Source: Oceanococcus sp.
GTDB taxonomy: Bacteria > Pseudomonadota > Gammaproteobacteria > Nevskiales > Oceanococcaceae
DNA: 64,000 nucleotides
Assembly (NCBI GenBank): GCA_030147945.1
Contig: JASBUL010000059.1
Span: 1 to 64,000, forward strand
Reading direction: 5' to 3'
Shown here: piece by piece, positions 16,916 to 26,663 of the stretch
Layout of the letters: the number at the start of each line of letters is the position of its first letter
Numbering within the stretch: position 1 is the first letter of the stretch
Notes under the pieces: generated by a model
What the model saw: the letters and a program-made list of their open reading frames with translations, nothing else
Database searches by the model: none
Told to the model about the DNA's origin: nothing
Program-made: the position numbers and the translations under genes

Positions 16916-18922
16916 TCATGCGTCCGCGTATTTCTGTCCGGCGGGCAGCCAGCGCACCAGCAACGGGCCAACCACCTCGGGCTGCTGCTCAAAAACCTGC
17001 CGGGCCAACTCCCGCACCTCCCCCAGCCACGCGGCATCACGTTGCGGATCGGCAATGCGGAACTCGCTCAATCCTGACTGACGCGTCCCCAGAATTTCAC
17101 CGGCGCCGCGCAGTTCCAGATCACGCTCAGCCAGCCGAAAACCGTTGTGCTCGTGACGCAAGGCATCGAGGCGCGCACGCGCGGTGTCGGTCAGCGGCGG
17201 ACGGTACATCAGCACACAATGACTGGCCACCCCGCCACGCCCGACCCGGCCGCGCAACTGATGCAGCTGAGCCAGCCCCATACGCTCGGCATTGTCGATC
17301 ACCATCACGGACGCGTTGGGCACATCAACCCCAACTTCGATCACCGTCGTGGCCACCAGAATTTGCACCTGACCGACCGCAAACGCATGCATCACCGCCT
17401 GTTTGTCCTTGGCCTTGAGCCGCCCATGCACCAGCGCCACATTCAGCCCCGGCAACGCTGCGGTCAGCTCGGCGTGGATATCTTCGGCCGCCTCGGCCCA
17501 TTCCGAAGCCTCGATCACCGGGCTGACCCAATAGGCCTGGCGGCCTTGAGCACAGGCTTTGCGCAAGCGTTCGATAACCTCGCCTCGGCGGCTTTGTGGC
17601 AGCGCCACCGTGACCACCGGCTCGCGCCCCGGCGGCAACTCGTCGATCGAGGAAAAATCCAGATCGGCAAAAAAAGTCTGCGCCAGGGTGCGCGGTATCG
17701 GCGTTGCCGTCATCACCAGTTGATGAGGGTGGCAATCATCACGGGTGGCCAGCTTCTTTAGCCCAAGGCGCTGGTCCACACCGAAACGATGCTGCTCATC
17801 AACGACGATCAGACCAACCGCGCCGAATTCGGGCTCGCCATGAAACAGCGCGTGAGTGCCCACAATCAGGGCCGCCCCGGTGGCTGGCAAAGGCTCGCCG
17901 CCACCCGCCTGCCCGCCAATACGCAGGATCACCGGCACGCCCAAGGGCTCGAACCAGGCACTCAGGGTCTTGGCGTGTTGGCGCGCCAGAATTTCGGTCG
18001 GCGCCATCAACACGGCGCGCAAACCCACCCCCAGGGCTGCCGCAGCCGCCAGCGCGGCCACCGCCGTCTTGCCCGCCCCAACATCGCCCTGCAACAGACG
18101 CAGCATCGGACTGGGCTGCGCCATATCCCGCAGAATCTCATCCAGAACCCGGGCCTGTGCACTGGTCAGGGCAAACGGCAAAGACTGACGCAAACGCTCC
18201 AGCAGATCGCGATCGCCCAAGGGCGCGGCTTTTTGCTGCAGCTTGCGCGCGCGCAGGTTAAGCATGGCTAGGCGATGCGCCAGCAACTCTTCACGTATCA
18301 GTCGGCTGCGGGCCTGCTCGACCTGCGCTTGCTGATCGGGCGGTGGCGCATGAATCAGACGCAATGCCGCATGCAGGCCCAGCTCAAAACGCGCCTGCAG
18401 CAGATCCGGGACCAGCGTATCGGCGAGCCTTAAAGCCTGCTCGACGGCACTGCGAATTCGGTTCTGGCTCAAACCGGCCACAGCGGGGTAGACCGGGGTC
18501 AGCGTGTCGTGCTCGGCCTGACCTGCCTGATCCGCTGGCACCACCCGGTATTCAGGGTGAACCATTTCCAGCTGATAGCCGGCGCGACGCACCTCGCCAA
18601 ACACGCGCACCCAGGCCGCCGGCTTGAACGCCCCCATCTGCCGACTGGAAAAGTGAAACAGACGCACGCTCAGCAGCCCGCTGTCATCTTGCAAGGTCAC
18701 CACCAGACTGCGCCGGCGCCCGTAGCGAATCTGGCTGTCGACCACCTGACCGCAGGCCAGCAAGGGCTCACCCTCGCACGCCGCAGCAAACGGCTGAACC
18801 CGGGTGCGATCCTCATACCGCAGGGGCAAATGAAACAGCAGATCGGCGACCTGCTCGATGCCCAGCGCACGAAATTTGTCTGCCAGCGCCGGCCCGATTC
18901 CGGCCAGCTCGGTCAGCTGCAC
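16916..18922 (-). CDS. recG: ATP-dependent DNA helicase RecG
   Basis: Remodels stalled replication forks and Holliday junctions. The 668 residues show an N-terminal helix-hairpin-helix/OB wedge domain (ELAGIGPALADKFRALGI, DRTRVQPF), Walker A GDVGAGKTAVA, the DEQHR Walker B box, TATPIPRT motif III, and a C-terminal block QLRGRVGRGG. It is slightly shorter than the E. coli protein (about 693). The start is GTG at 18922. It sits downstream of ridA by 24 bp in the spoT-ridA-recG arrangement common in this class. Confidence 0.96.
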   Translation of the reverse strand: MQLTELAGIGPALADKFRALGIEQVADLLFHLPLRYEDRTRVQPFAAACEGEPLLACGQVVDSQIRYGRRRSLVVTLQDDSGLLSVRLFHFSSRQMGAFKPAAWVRVFGEVRRAGYQLEMVHPEYRVVPADQAGQAEHDTLTPVYPAVAGLSQNRIRSAVEQALRLADTLVPDLLQARFELGLHAALRLIHAPPPDQQAQVEQARSRLIREELLAHRLAMLNLRARKLQQKAAPLGDRDLLERLRQSLPFALTSAQARVLDEILRDMAQPSPMLRLLQGDVGAGKTAVAALAAAAALGVGLRAVLMAPTEILARQHAKTLSAWFEPLGVPVILRIGGQAGGGEPLPATGAALIVGTHALFHGEPEFGAVGLIVVDEQHRFGVDQRLGLKKLATRDDCHPHQLVMTATPIPRTLAQTFFADLDFSSIDELPPGREPVVTVALPQSRRGEVIERLRKACAQGRQAYWVSPVIEASEWAEAAEDIHAELTAALPGLNVALVHGRLKAKDKQAVMHAFAVGQVQILVATTVIEVGVDVPNASVMVIDNAERMGLAQLHQLRGRVGRGGVASHCVLMYRPPLTDTARARLDALRHEHNGFRLAERDLELRGAGEILGTRQSGLSEFRIADPQRDAAWLGEVRELARQVFEQQPEVVGPLLVRWLPAGQKYADA

Positions 18923-18946
18923 GACATGCCCTGCGCGGCTCCGGAC

Positions 18947-19333
18947 TCAGCCGGCGATTTCGAGTACGCCGTCCGCTTCGACCTGAGCACCCTTGGGCAA
19001 TTGCGCCACGCCCAAAGCCGCGCGCGCCGGATAGGGCTCATCGAAATATTCGGCCATGACCTGATTCACCACCGGGAAATGGCTCAGGTCGGTGAGATAG
19101 ATATTCAGCTTCACCGCATCGGCCAGTTCACCGCCAGCCGCCTGCGCCACCGCTTTGAGGTTGTCGAACACCCTCCGTATATGGACGGCGATATCGCCGT
19201 CCACCAGCTCACCGGTGGCCGGGTCCAGCGGTATCTGTCCGGACAGGTACACCGTGGTGCCAACCTTGACGGCCTGCGAGTAAGTACCGATCGCCGCAGG
19301 TGCCGCGCTGGTGGAGATTGTCTGTCGTGTCAT
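18947..19333 (-). CDS. ridA: RidA-family enamine/imine deaminase
   Basis: Hydrolyses reactive 2-aminoacrylate and related enamines formed by PLP enzymes, protecting against metabolic damage. The 128 residues match YjgF/Rid[14 protein letters not shown] at the start, the [12 protein letters not shown] stretch, the catalytic-pocket Arg in [13 protein letters not shown], and a terminal glutamate in [11 protein letters not shown]. The ATG overlaps the spoT stop (ATGA, 19330-19333). Confidence 0.95.
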   Translation of the reverse strand: MTRQTISTSAAPAAIGTYSQAVKVGTTVYLSGQIPLDPATGELVDGDIAVHIRRVFDNLKAVAQAAGGELADAVKLNIYLTDLSHFPVVNQVMAEYFDEPYPARAALGVAQLPKGAQVEADGVLEIAG

Positions 19334-21543
19334 TTCTTGTCCTGTTTGCTGCGCTGGGCGGCATCGCTGACACTGCTTTCCGACCCGGCCCTGACCACCT
19401 TGACCACCGAAGGCAGCTTACGCACCTGGCGCAGCATGCGCGACAGGTGGGTACGATCCGAGACGGTCACCAGGAGCGAGAGCTCGGCGATGTCACCCTG
19501 TTTATCCTTGATTTTGACATGGTCGATGCTGCATTCCTCTTCCGCCAGGGCGGTGGCCACACGTCCCAGCAGGCCTCGCTTGTTTTCGCCCTGCACACGC
19601 AGCTCGACCGGATATTCGCCATTGACGTTTTCCGACCAGACCACATCGACCTGCGTGCCGCTCTGGCGATCGCCGACCAGACCGTTCTTGCAGTTGGCCT
19701 GGTGAATGACAATACCGCGCCCAGAGCGAATCACCCCGCGAATACGATCGCCAGGGATCGGTCGGCAGCATCCGGCGAATTCCACGGCCATGCCTTCGGT
19801 GCCCTCAATCGCCAACGCGTGAGGCTTGTCGCTGCTGGCGGTGCTGCCGGACTCCAGCTGATGCGCCACCAAAGAAGCCATGCGCCGGCCGTTGCCGATG
19901 CTCTCGAACACCCGCTCCATGTCGGGCTCCTTGAGCGTTTTGAGCAAAACTTCGATCTTGTCCGGATCGAGCTTGCGCAAGGACATACCGCGCTCATGCA
20001 AGGCCATGGTCAGCAAACGCCGGCCCAGACGCCGTGACTCATCGGCCCGCTGGTGACGCAGGTGATGCAGGATCGCACTGCGCGCCTTGCCGGTCTTGAC
20101 GAAGTTCAGCCAGGTGGCGTTGGGGCTTTGATGGCGCGCCGTCACGATACGCACCTGCTGACCATTGCTCAGCGGCGTTGACAGCGCCTGCAGGTGATCG
20201 TCGATCCAGGCACTCACGGCCGAGTTGCCCAGATCAGTATGGATGGCGTAGGCCAGATCCAGCGCGGTCGCGCCTTTGACCAGACGGTAGATCTGCCCCT
20301 TGGGACTGAACACGTAGACCTCGTCGGGGAACAGATCCACACGCACCGACTCCATGAAATCCATGGCATTGGCCGTGCGCCGATTGACCTCGACCAGACC
20401 GGCCAGCCACTCACGCGCGCGCTGCTCCGGCGCCTGCCGTGCCTGATCCCGCCCCAGCTTGTACTGCCAGTGAGCGGCCACCCCGGATTCGGCAATGTGG
20501 TTCTGATCACGGGTACGAATCTGCACCTCGATCTTGACCCCTTTCGGCCCGATCAAGGTGGTGTGCAGCGATTGATAACCGTTGACCTTGGGGCAGGCAA
20601 TGTAGTCATTGAACTGCTCCGAGATCGGCTGATACATGCTGTGCACCACGCCAAGCGCGCGGTAACAGGCATCCTCGGAATCAACGATGACACGAAAGCC
20701 GTACAGATCCATGACATCCAGAAAACGCAAATGCTTCTTACGCATTTTCTGATACACGCCATACAGGTTCTTGCGCCGGCCAAACACCGCCGCCCCGATG
20801 CCCTCCTCGGACAACCGCCTGTTGAGCTTGTCCTCAACCTCGCGAATGAGGTCTTTGCGCCGCCCGGCAACCGCCTCGACCGAGCGCTTGAGCACGCGAT
20901 GGCGCTTGGGATAGCGGTTGGCAAAACCCAGATCTTCGAGTTCGTTGCGCAGGGTGTGAATGCCCAGGCGATGTGCGATGGGCGCGTAAATCTCCAGCGT
21001 TTCACGCGCCACCCGGCGCCGTTTCTCCGTGGCCATGGTCGACAGCGTGCGCATGTTGTGCAGGCGGTCTGCCAGCTTGACCAGAATCACCCGCAGGTCA
21101 TCGGTCATGGCCATCATCAACTTGCGCAGGCTTTCCGCTTGCGCTTCTTCGCGCGACTGATCGGTGGCCCGGTCGAGCTTGCTGACCCCGTCAACAATGT
21201 GCGCGACCTCTTCACCGAAACGCTCGGCCACCTCGTGTTTGGCCGCCGGCGTGTCTTCGATCACATCATGCAGGATGGCCGCCACCAGGGTGGTGTAGTC
21301 CATGCGCATTTCGGCCAGAATGCGGGCCACCGCCAGCGGATGGAAGATGTAGGGCTCGCCAGTTTTGCGGAACTGCCCGGCGTGCATCGCCGCCCCATAT
21401 TCGTGGGCTTCGCGCACGATGGCGATCTCGTCATCGGGCAGATAGGACTCGAGCACGCTGACCAGCGCATCGATACCGAACTCGCGGGTAATTCGCGAAG
21501 TGCGAAACGCAGTGTTCAGACGGCTGATGACAGGCAATTCCAT
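19330..21543 (-). CDS. spoT: Bifunctional (p)ppGpp synthetase/hydrolase
   Basis: Controls the stringent-response alarmone. The 737 residues comprise an N-terminal HD hydrolase domain with intact H92-D93 ([12 protein letters not shown]), the RelA/SpoT synthetase domain ([23 protein letters not shown]), a TGS domain ([12 protein letters not shown]), and a C-terminal ACT domain ([25 protein letters not shown]). The intact HD pair marks it as SpoT rather than the hydrolase-dead RelA. It lies in a gmk-rpoZ-spoT-ridA-recG series, but an intrinsic terminator separates rpoZ from spoT. A -10-like TATACT sits only a few bases before the ATG. Confidence 0.96.
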   Translation of the reverse strand: MELPVISRLNTAFRTSRITREFGIDALVSVLESYLPDDEIAIVREAHEYGAAMHAGQFRKTGEPYIFHPLAVARILAEMRMDYTTLVAAILHDVIEDTPAAKHEVAERFGEEVAHIVDGVSKLDRATDQSREEAQAESLRKLMMAMTDDLRVILVKLADRLHNMRTLSTMATEKRRRVARETLEIYAPIAHRLGIHTLRNELEDLGFANRYPKRHRVLKRSVEAVAGRRKDLIREVEDKLNRRLSEEGIGAAVFGRRKNLYGVYQKMRKKHLRFLDVMDLYGFRVIVDSEDACYRALGVVHSMYQPISEQFNDYIACPKVNGYQSLHTTLIGPKGVKIEVQIRTRDQNHIAESGVAAHWQYKLGRDQARQAPEQRAREWLAGLVEVNRRTANAMDFMESVRVDLFPDEVYVFSPKGQIYRLVKGATALDLAYAIHTDLGNSAVSAWIDDHLQALSTPLSNGQQVRIVTARHQSPNATWLNFVKTGKARSAILHHLRHQRADESRRLGRRLLTMALHERGMSLRKLDPDKIEVLLKTLKEPDMERVFESIGNGRRMASLVAHQLESGSTASSDKPHALAIEGTEGMAVEFAGCCRPIPGDRIRGVIRSGRGIVIHQANCKNGLVGDRQSGTQVDVVWSENVNGEYPVELRVQGENKRGLLGRVATALAEEECSIDHVKIKDKQGDIAELSLLVTVSDRTHLSRMLRQVRKLPSVVKVVRAGSESSVSDAAQRSKQDKK

Positions 21544-21579
21544 AGCTCACGAGTATAGCCACGGATCGGGTGCGCAGCA

Positions 21580-21613
21580 TAAAAAACGCCCCGGAGGCGA
21601 GCCTGCGGGGCGT
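21580..21613 (-). terminator. Intrinsic terminator between rpoZ and spoT
   Basis: On the minus strand ACGCCCCG (plus positions 21606-21613) pairs with CGGGGCGT (21586-21593) across a 12-base loop, followed directly by TTTTTT (21580-21585). It would end gmk-rpoZ transcripts or throttle read-through into spoT. Confidence 0.9.
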
Positions 21614-21632
21614 TGGTATCGGAAGATCGAAC

Positions 21633-21893
21633 TCAGTCGGTACCGACTTCGATGTTCGACAGGTCAACCTTGAGCTGAGGCACCGGCGGCGGATCGTTCT
21701 CGCGCAGCACATCGCGCCCGGTCAGATCATCAGCCACCTCGCGCAGCGCAACCACGGTGGACTTGTGGTTACCCCATGGCACCTTTGAATCCGCGCCGCG
21801 TGCGAGCTGCCGCGCGCGCTTGGCCGCGACCAGGGTCAGCTCAAACTGGTTGTCGATGTTTTTGAGGCAGTCCTCAACAGTGACACGTGCCAT
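21633..21893 (-). CDS. rpoZ: RNA polymerase omega subunit
   Basis: Small subunit that helps RNA polymerase assembly and carries part of a ppGpp site. The 86 residues begin [19 protein letters not shown] and include [11 protein letters not shown] and [14 protein letters not shown], all conserved in the family. The longer frame upstream to 22055 runs through gmk and is rejected in favour of the ATG at 21893. It lies 34 bp after gmk. Confidence 0.96.
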   Translation of the reverse strand: MARVTVEDCLKNIDNQFELTLVAAKRARQLARGADSKVPWGNHKSTVVALREVADDLTGRDVLRENDPPPVPQLKVDLSNIEVGTD

Positions 21894-21927
21894 GAGTGCT
21901 CGAATTTCTGAAACGTAGCCGGGTAGT

Positions 21928-22563
21928 TTAATCGCTCTGAAGCAGATCCGCCAGCAAGCTCGCGCAGCGGCTTTGCTGCAACGGCCCACGCAAGCCCGCC
22001 GCCAGACATACCGCCTCCAGCTCATCGCAGGCCGTTTCCAGATCGTCGTTGACAATCAGGTAGTCGAACTCGCGGTAGTGGCTCATCTCAGCCACCGCCT
22101 CGGCCATGCGCTGTGCGATGGTGTCTTCGTTGTCCTGGCCACGCCCGCGCAGGCGCTCCTCCAGGGCGGCACGCGAAGGCGGCAAGACGCCAACGCTGCA
22201 GGCCAGCGCAGGCAGATGCGCTTTGACCTGCCGGGCGCCCTGCCAGTCGATGTCCAGAAACACCCAGTGCCCTGCATCAAGGGCCTGTTCGGTCCGCGCC
22301 CGGCCGGTGCCATAGCAACGCCCGAACACCTCGGCATGTTCGAGCATCTCGCCCGCCGCCACCATCTGGTCAAACACGGCGCGCGTGACGAAGTGGTAGT
22401 CATGCCCATCACGCTCACCCGGGCGCGGAGCACGCGTGGTGTAGGACACGGAAAAACTCGCCTCCAGACCACGCGCCTGCAGGCGCGCCATGACGCGCCG
22501 TGCCAAAGTGGTTTTACCGGCACCTGAGGGCGCGCACAGGATGATCAGATTACCTTGCGTCAT
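21928..22563 (-). CDS. gmk: Guanylate kinase
   Basis: Phosphorylates GMP to GDP. From the ATG at 22563 it is 211 residues, starting [20 protein letters not shown], which aligns with the usual N-terminus and P-loop. GMP-binding residues lie in [22 protein letters not shown], and the lid and later motifs ([23 protein letters not shown]) are present. A TTG three codons upstream is possible but unlikely. It is first of the gmk-rpoZ pair. Confidence 0.95.
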   Translation of the reverse strand: MTQGNLIILCAPSGAGKTTLARRVMARLQARGLEASFSVSYTTRAPRPGERDGHDYHFVTRAVFDQMVAAGEMLEHAEVFGRCYGTGRARTEQALDAGHWVFLDIDWQGARQVKAHLPALACSVGVLPPSRAALEERLRGRGQDNEDTIAQRMAEAVAEMSHYREFDYLIVNDDLETACDELEAVCLAAGLRGPLQQSRCASLLADLLQSD

Positions 22564-22729
22564 GAACTGCAACAGTGAGCAAAGTGCTCAGTGTACTGTC
22601 TGCCGCCCTCACCCGTTTGCACCGTGCGACACGGCCCGCACACCGTTAAACTAGTCGGATGGTTCCGGTCACTGGACGACCGGACACGCCGACACACGGG
22701 TCATAAGAACCCGCTTGAGGAGACACATC

Positions 22730-24553
22730 ATGTTGTACCGCATCCTTGCCCTGGGGCTGGGCCTGAGCGTTGCCGCCTGCAACGGTGGACGTACCGAGTC
22801 CGCTGGCAACAACGACGCCGGCGACAGCGTCATCGCCATGGGCCAGTCACCCGCCCTGGTTGAAGTCAGCGAAAGCCGCGCCGGCGAAGTCTATCGCCAG
22901 GAAATTCTGTCCCCGACCACCGGCGACACCGTCGTGGTTCAGGTCATGGAACCAACCCACCTGGACACTGGCGCCACCTACCCGCTGGTGCTGCAAGGCC
23001 ACGGATATGGCGGCAGCCGTAACCTCGAGCCCAGCAACTTTCAGCAGCGCCTGCGCGACGCTGGCTATTACGTGATCTCGATCGATCAGCGCGGCTTTGG
23101 CGAATCCTCCGGCCAGGTTCGCGTGATGGATCCGGAATATGAAGGCCAGAATCTGATTGCTGTTCTGGACTGGGCCGAGAATCTCCCAGGGCTGCGTCGC
23201 CGCGCCAATGGCGAAATGTATGTCGGCAGCTATGGCAGCTCCTACGGCGGCATGTACCAATTTCTGCTGCATGCGGTCGACCCGCGCCACCGCCTGCGCG
23301 TCATGGCGCCGGACATCACCCCGCATGACCTGACCTACTCGCTCAATCCGCACAATGTCGTCAAATCCAGCTGGGGCCTGTTGCTGGTGGCTGGCGGCGA
23401 GGCCTCCGGTGTCACTTCATTGCTGACCGGCGATCCGACCACCCTGCTTCCCGAACTGCTGGAGCTGGCCAGCCAGGGTGTCACCGCTCAGGACCCGGCC
23501 ATTCTTGAGATTCTGCTGAATGCGGGCGTGAGCAATGCCTTCAGCGAAGCCGGCTTCAACTTCATGCGTTACCACAGCGTGAAATATTTCTGCGATGGCG
23601 AAGCCGCCGGACCACAGGATTTCCTGTTCGCCACAGCTGATGAGCTGAGCGTCGCGCCCGACCTTCCACCGCCGGCTGACATTCTGATTTCACAGGGATT
23701 CCTCGATACGCTGTTCAACTTCAACGAAGGCCTGGCCAACTATGAATGCCGCAAGGCCATCGGCGGTGATGTGCGCCTTGTGACTCACCAATCCGGCCAC
23801 TTGCTGCCCGCCCTGGGACTCGAAGAACCCTTCGACCCGCTGGCCCAGGTTGTGACCATTCCCGAACTGCAGGGGGCAGGCGGCAGCGCCGACTGCGGCA
23901 CCTACTCCCAGGAAGACATGCGCTTTGCCTGGTTTGAAGAGAAACTGCAGGGCCGCGAAGGCGTGATTGCAGCGAACCTGCCACCGTCAGACAAGATCTG
24001 CCTCAGCCTGGGCGAAGGCGACGCCATCCTGGTCGATGATGTTCAACACGGCGGGACGACCTTCGATATCGACAGCAGCACACCACAGCTCAATGCCGTT
24101 CTGGGTGTTGCGGGCGCTGTGCTGGGTAACGGCGCTCGTGAGGCACTGCTCGCAAACCAGCCGCTGATGAGCGTAGGCGACGAAGGCGGCGTGCTGGCCG
24201 GCATTCCCAAACTGGACATTCAGATCGATGGGCTGAGCGGCCTGGAGATGAGCGAGTGCGCAGTCGCTACGGCACCCGTGCAACTCGGATGCGACCCGAT
24301 TCTGTACCTGGCCATTGGGCACCGCCCCGCGGGACAAAATCATTGGGATCCGCTGGATGGCCAGATCACACCGGTGCGTGGCTTCGGCGCCCACCAGCTG
24401 GAAATGAACGGCATCGCCGAGCGGCTCAATCCCGGCGATGAGCTGGCCTTGCTGATCTACGGCTTCCACGCCCAGTTCCCGATCACTTGGTCGCGCGACC
24501 TTCTGGTGCCGGCCGTGACGCTCAGCGGCACGCTGGAACTGCCATTGCTGTAA
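22730..24553 (+). CDS. Secreted lipoprotein hydrolase, S15 (CocE/X-Pro peptidase) family
   Basis: A 607-residue outer-membrane or periplasmic lipoprotein. The signal ends in the lipobox VAAC with the acylated cysteine at C17. The alpha/beta-hydrolase core shows GHGYGG (oxyanion region), the nucleophile S171 in GSSYGG (the GxSYxG form of peptidase family S15), a likely acid in GFLDTLFN, and the base in THQSGH. The last third has the beta-rich character of the S15 C-terminal domain. Start chosen at 22730, with GAGGAG seven bases upstream. Substrate unknown: peptide, ester and polyester hydrolases all occur in this family. Confidence 0.82.
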   Translation: MLYRILALGLGLSVAACNGGRTESAGNNDAGDSVIAMGQSPALVEVSESRAGEVYRQEILSPTTGDTVVVQVMEPTHLDTGATYPLVLQGHGYGGSRNLEPSNFQQRLRDAGYYVISIDQRGFGESSGQVRVMDPEYEGQNLIAVLDWAENLPGLRRRANGEMYVGSYGSSYGGMYQFLLHAVDPRHRLRVMAPDITPHDLTYSLNPHNVVKSSWGLLLVAGGEASGVTSLLTGDPTTLLPELLELASQGVTAQDPAILEILLNAGVSNAFSEAGFNFMRYHSVKYFCDGEAAGPQDFLFATADELSVAPDLPPPADILISQGFLDTLFNFNEGLANYECRKAIGGDVRLVTHQSGHLLPALGLEEPFDPLAQVVTIPELQGAGGSADCGTYSQEDMRFAWFEEKLQGREGVIAANLPPSDKICLSLGEGDAILVDDVQHGGTTFDIDSSTPQLNAVLGVAGAVLGNGAREALLANQPLMSVGDEGGVLAGIPKLDIQIDGLSGLEMSECAVATAPVQLGCDPILYLAIGHRPAGQNHWDPLDGQITPVRGFGAHQLEMNGIAERLNPGDELALLIYGFHAQFPITWSRDLLVPAVTLSGTLELPLL

Positions 24554-24562
24554 GTCACCAAC

Positions 24563-24600
24563 GTCACGCTGGCCGCCGCCAATGGGCGGTCAGCGTGACT
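24563..24600. terminator. Strong hairpin between convergent genes
   Basis: GTCACGCTG (24563-24571) pairs with CAGCGTGAC (24591-24599), and the stem continues inside with CCGCC/GGCGG after one mismatch. It lies right after the lipoprotein stop and overlaps the stop of the convergent membrane-protein gene. The T-run is short (TTT), so it may act through transcript stability as much as termination. Confidence 0.65.
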
Positions 24601-24961
24601 TTCGCAGCAGCCCCCCTTGGATGACGGACAGCAAGGCCGTTGCCGCCAGCAACAACAAGGACATGGGCTGACCGAACTCATCGTGGCCCAAGGCGAAAAA
24701 CAGGCTGTGCAAGACCACGGTCAGCAGCCCCAGAAAAATCAGCAAACCATGCGCCTGGCGCTGTCGCCGCCCGTTGCGCACCACTTCGGCAAAGGCCAGC
24801 AGCACCAGCGCGATGATGGGCAAGTTGAGCAACAAATTGACCTGATTGCCGCCGGGAATCCGGAACAGATTCCATTCATGCCAATACGCCGCATCAATTT
24901 GATGCGTGATCAACACCGTGGCATTGAGCAAAAAAACACGAAACAAGGCGGGCTGATGCAT
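24590..24961 (-). CDS. Small four-helix integral membrane protein of unknown function
   Basis: From the ATG at 24961 (AGGAG upstream at good spacing) it is 123 residues. It has a helix beginning LFRVFLLNATVLITHQIDAAYWHEWNLF, then three more hydrophobic segments (about 45-62, 77-93, 99-115) and a basic end RKSR. The HxIDAxYWHEWxLF signature is reminiscent of the DUF6713-type membrane proteins, but I am not sure of that assignment. No enzymatic motif is visible. It is convergent with the lipoprotein and lies downstream of the acetyltransferase. Confidence 0.65.
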   Translation of the reverse strand: MHQPALFRVFLLNATVLITHQIDAAYWHEWNLFRIPGGNQVNLLLNLPIIALVLLAFAEVVRNGRRQRQAHGLLIFLGLLTVVLHSLFFALGHDEFGQPMSLLLLAATALLSVIQGGLLRKSR

Positions 24962-25024
24962 AACGGGACTCCTGACTTGCCCCATCAGACCGCAAAGCCG
25001 CTGCGCCGACAATAACCTCGCAGG

Positions 25025-25714
25025 TTATGAAGGCCGCTCAGCACGCAACCTCGCCAGGCTCTGGCGCTGACAACCTTCAGCATCAAAGTTATCCGCTGAC
25101 AGCCAGCGCTCAAGTGCACACCGCACAGCCGGCCATTGAACATCGATAATCGAATACCAGGCCGTGTCGCGGTTACGCCCCTTGACCACCGCCGCCTGGC
25201 GAAACAGGCCTTCGTACTCAAACCCTAAACGCAACGCGGCAGCCCGCGAGGCCTCGTTCAGCGCATCGCATTTCCATTCGTATCGCCGGTAGCCCAAGGC
25301 GAACGCCTCACGCATCATCAGATACATGGCTTCGGTGGCCAGGCGGGTTTTCTGCAAACGCGGCGAGAAACTCAGATGCCCAACCTCCAGGCAACCGTGC
25401 TGCGGCACGATGCGCAGGTAAGCAGCCAAGCCCAGCACTTCAAACGGCGTCTTGGACTCAATGACATAGAACAGCATGTCGGGCTGTTGAGCCGCGCCGT
25501 CCAGCCATGCCCCCAGGTCCGCAACATCCTTAAAAGGCCCATACGGCAGATAGCGCCAATGTTGATCCGGCGCATCTGCCAAAACACGCCACAGCGCCGC
25601 TGCATGGATCGCCGGGTCCAGAGGCTGCAAGCGTACATAACACCCATCCAGCACGCGCGGCGATGGCGAATCTGGCGCTATCCAGTGGGCCAGGTCAGGC
25701 TCAATCGAACTCAT
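25025..25714 (-). CDS. GNAT-family N-acetyltransferase (RimJ/RimL-like)
   Basis: A 229-residue protein. The acetyl-CoA fold is seen in LGLAAYLRIVPQHGCLEVGHLSFSP, then EAMYLMMREAFALGYRRYEWKCDALNEASRAAALRLGFEYEGLFRQ, which is the RimJ/RimL-type arrangement. It ends with KGRNRDTAWYSIIDVQWP, a hallmark of a widespread proteobacterial subgroup. The target, whether protein N-terminus or small molecule, cannot be told from sequence. It lies 17 bp downstream of yicC on the same strand. Confidence 0.86.
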   Translation of the reverse strand: MSSIEPDLAHWIAPDSPSPRVLDGCYVRLQPLDPAIHAAALWRVLADAPDQHWRYLPYGPFKDVADLGAWLDGAAQQPDMLFYVIESKTPFEVLGLAAYLRIVPQHGCLEVGHLSFSPRLQKTRLATEAMYLMMREAFALGYRRYEWKCDALNEASRAAALRLGFEYEGLFRQAAVVKGRNRDTAWYSIIDVQWPAVRCALERWLSADNFDAEGCQRQSLARLRAERPS

Positions 25715-25731
25715 CGCAGCCTCAGATCAAT

Positions 25732-26607
25732 TCACTCGATGTTCTGTACCTGCTCACGCATCTGCTCGATCACCACCTTGAGTTCCACGGCCAGCTTGGT
25801 CAGCTCGGCATCCATGGACTTGGAGCCCAGCGTATTGGCTTCGCGGTTGAACTCCTGCATGAAGAAATCCAGTTTGCGGCCAACCGGTTCGCTGTTGTCC
25901 AGCTCCGCGCGCACGGCGGCAACGTGGCTCTTCAAACGCTCGATTTCCTCATCCACGTCGAGGCGCTGGACGAATTGAACCAGCGCCTGCTCGCGCCGTT
26001 CAATCTCCATGTCGGTCATCTCGACCAGGCGTTGCTCGAGCTTCTCGCGCCACAGCTGAGCCTGCACCGGCAGACGAACCTGCACCTGCTCGACCAGGCT
26101 CTCGATGCTGTCCAGGCGAGCGGCGATCACCTCGGCCATACGCTGGCCTTCATCGCGGCGCGCTGCCTGCAGATCGGCGATGGTGCTGTCCGCCAGCTGG
26201 CTGAACGCCTGACTCAGCGCCGACATATCCATGTCAGCCTCTCGCAGCACACCCGGCCAGCGCAGTATCGCAACCGGATCAACGCTGATGGCCTCGGGAA
26301 ACTCGCCCTCAACATCACGCACGGCGCTGGCCAGCTGAGCCAGTGCGGCGCGATTGATATCCAGCGGCGCCGCCTCATCCGTGGCGCTGCGCAGGCGCAC
26401 ATAGGCCTCGACCTTGCCGCGCCCCAGCGCGTCTTTGAGTTTGGCGCGCAAAGGGTTTTCCAGCGCCCTCAATTCTTCCGGTACGCGCAGGCTGATATCG
26501 AGGTAACGGTGATTGACGGTGCGCAGTTCCAGCTGCAGTTCACCGGCCGGCGAGTCGCAACGACCGCGCGCGTATCCAGTCATGCTGCTGATGGGGTAAG
26601 CTGCCAT
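25732..26607 (-). CDS. yicC: YicC-family endoribonuclease
   Basis: A 291-residue member of the YicC/YloC family, recently shown to contain RNA-cleaving enzymes. Conserved ends are visible: SMTGYARG near the N-terminus with ELRTVNHRYLDISLR, and at the C-terminus GRKLDFFMQEFNREANTLGSKSMDAELTKLAVELKVVIEQMREQVQNIE. The middle is rich in charged helices. It is divergent from the PP2C gene and rph, a neighbourhood often seen in proteobacteria (gmk-rpoZ or rph beside yicC). Confidence 0.93.
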   Translation of the reverse strand: MAAYPISSMTGYARGRCDSPAGELQLELRTVNHRYLDISLRVPEELRALENPLRAKLKDALGRGKVEAYVRLRSATDEAAPLDINRAALAQLASAVRDVEGEFPEAISVDPVAILRWPGVLREADMDMSALSQAFSQLADSTIADLQAARRDEGQRMAEVIAARLDSIESLVEQVQVRLPVQAQLWREKLEQRLVEMTDMEIERREQALVQFVQRLDVDEEIERLKSHVAAVRAELDNSEPVGRKLDFFMQEFNREANTLGSKSMDAELTKLAVELKVVIEQMREQVQNIE

Positions 26608-26663
26608 GATTGCCTGTGGAGATGGGAGAAGGCCACGAGTATATACGCCGAACGGGCGCCATC

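Noticed and set aside
22660-22690. CCGGTC/GACCGG hairpin upstream of the S15 lipoprotein as a terminator or riboswitch
   Set aside because: Short six-base stem, no T-run and no conserved ligand-binding layout.
25663-26640. Upstream extension of the PP2C frame to 25663
   Set aside because: That part is antisense to yicC and does not resemble any N-terminal phosphatase domain; an in-frame GTG near 26510 would still lie within yicC.
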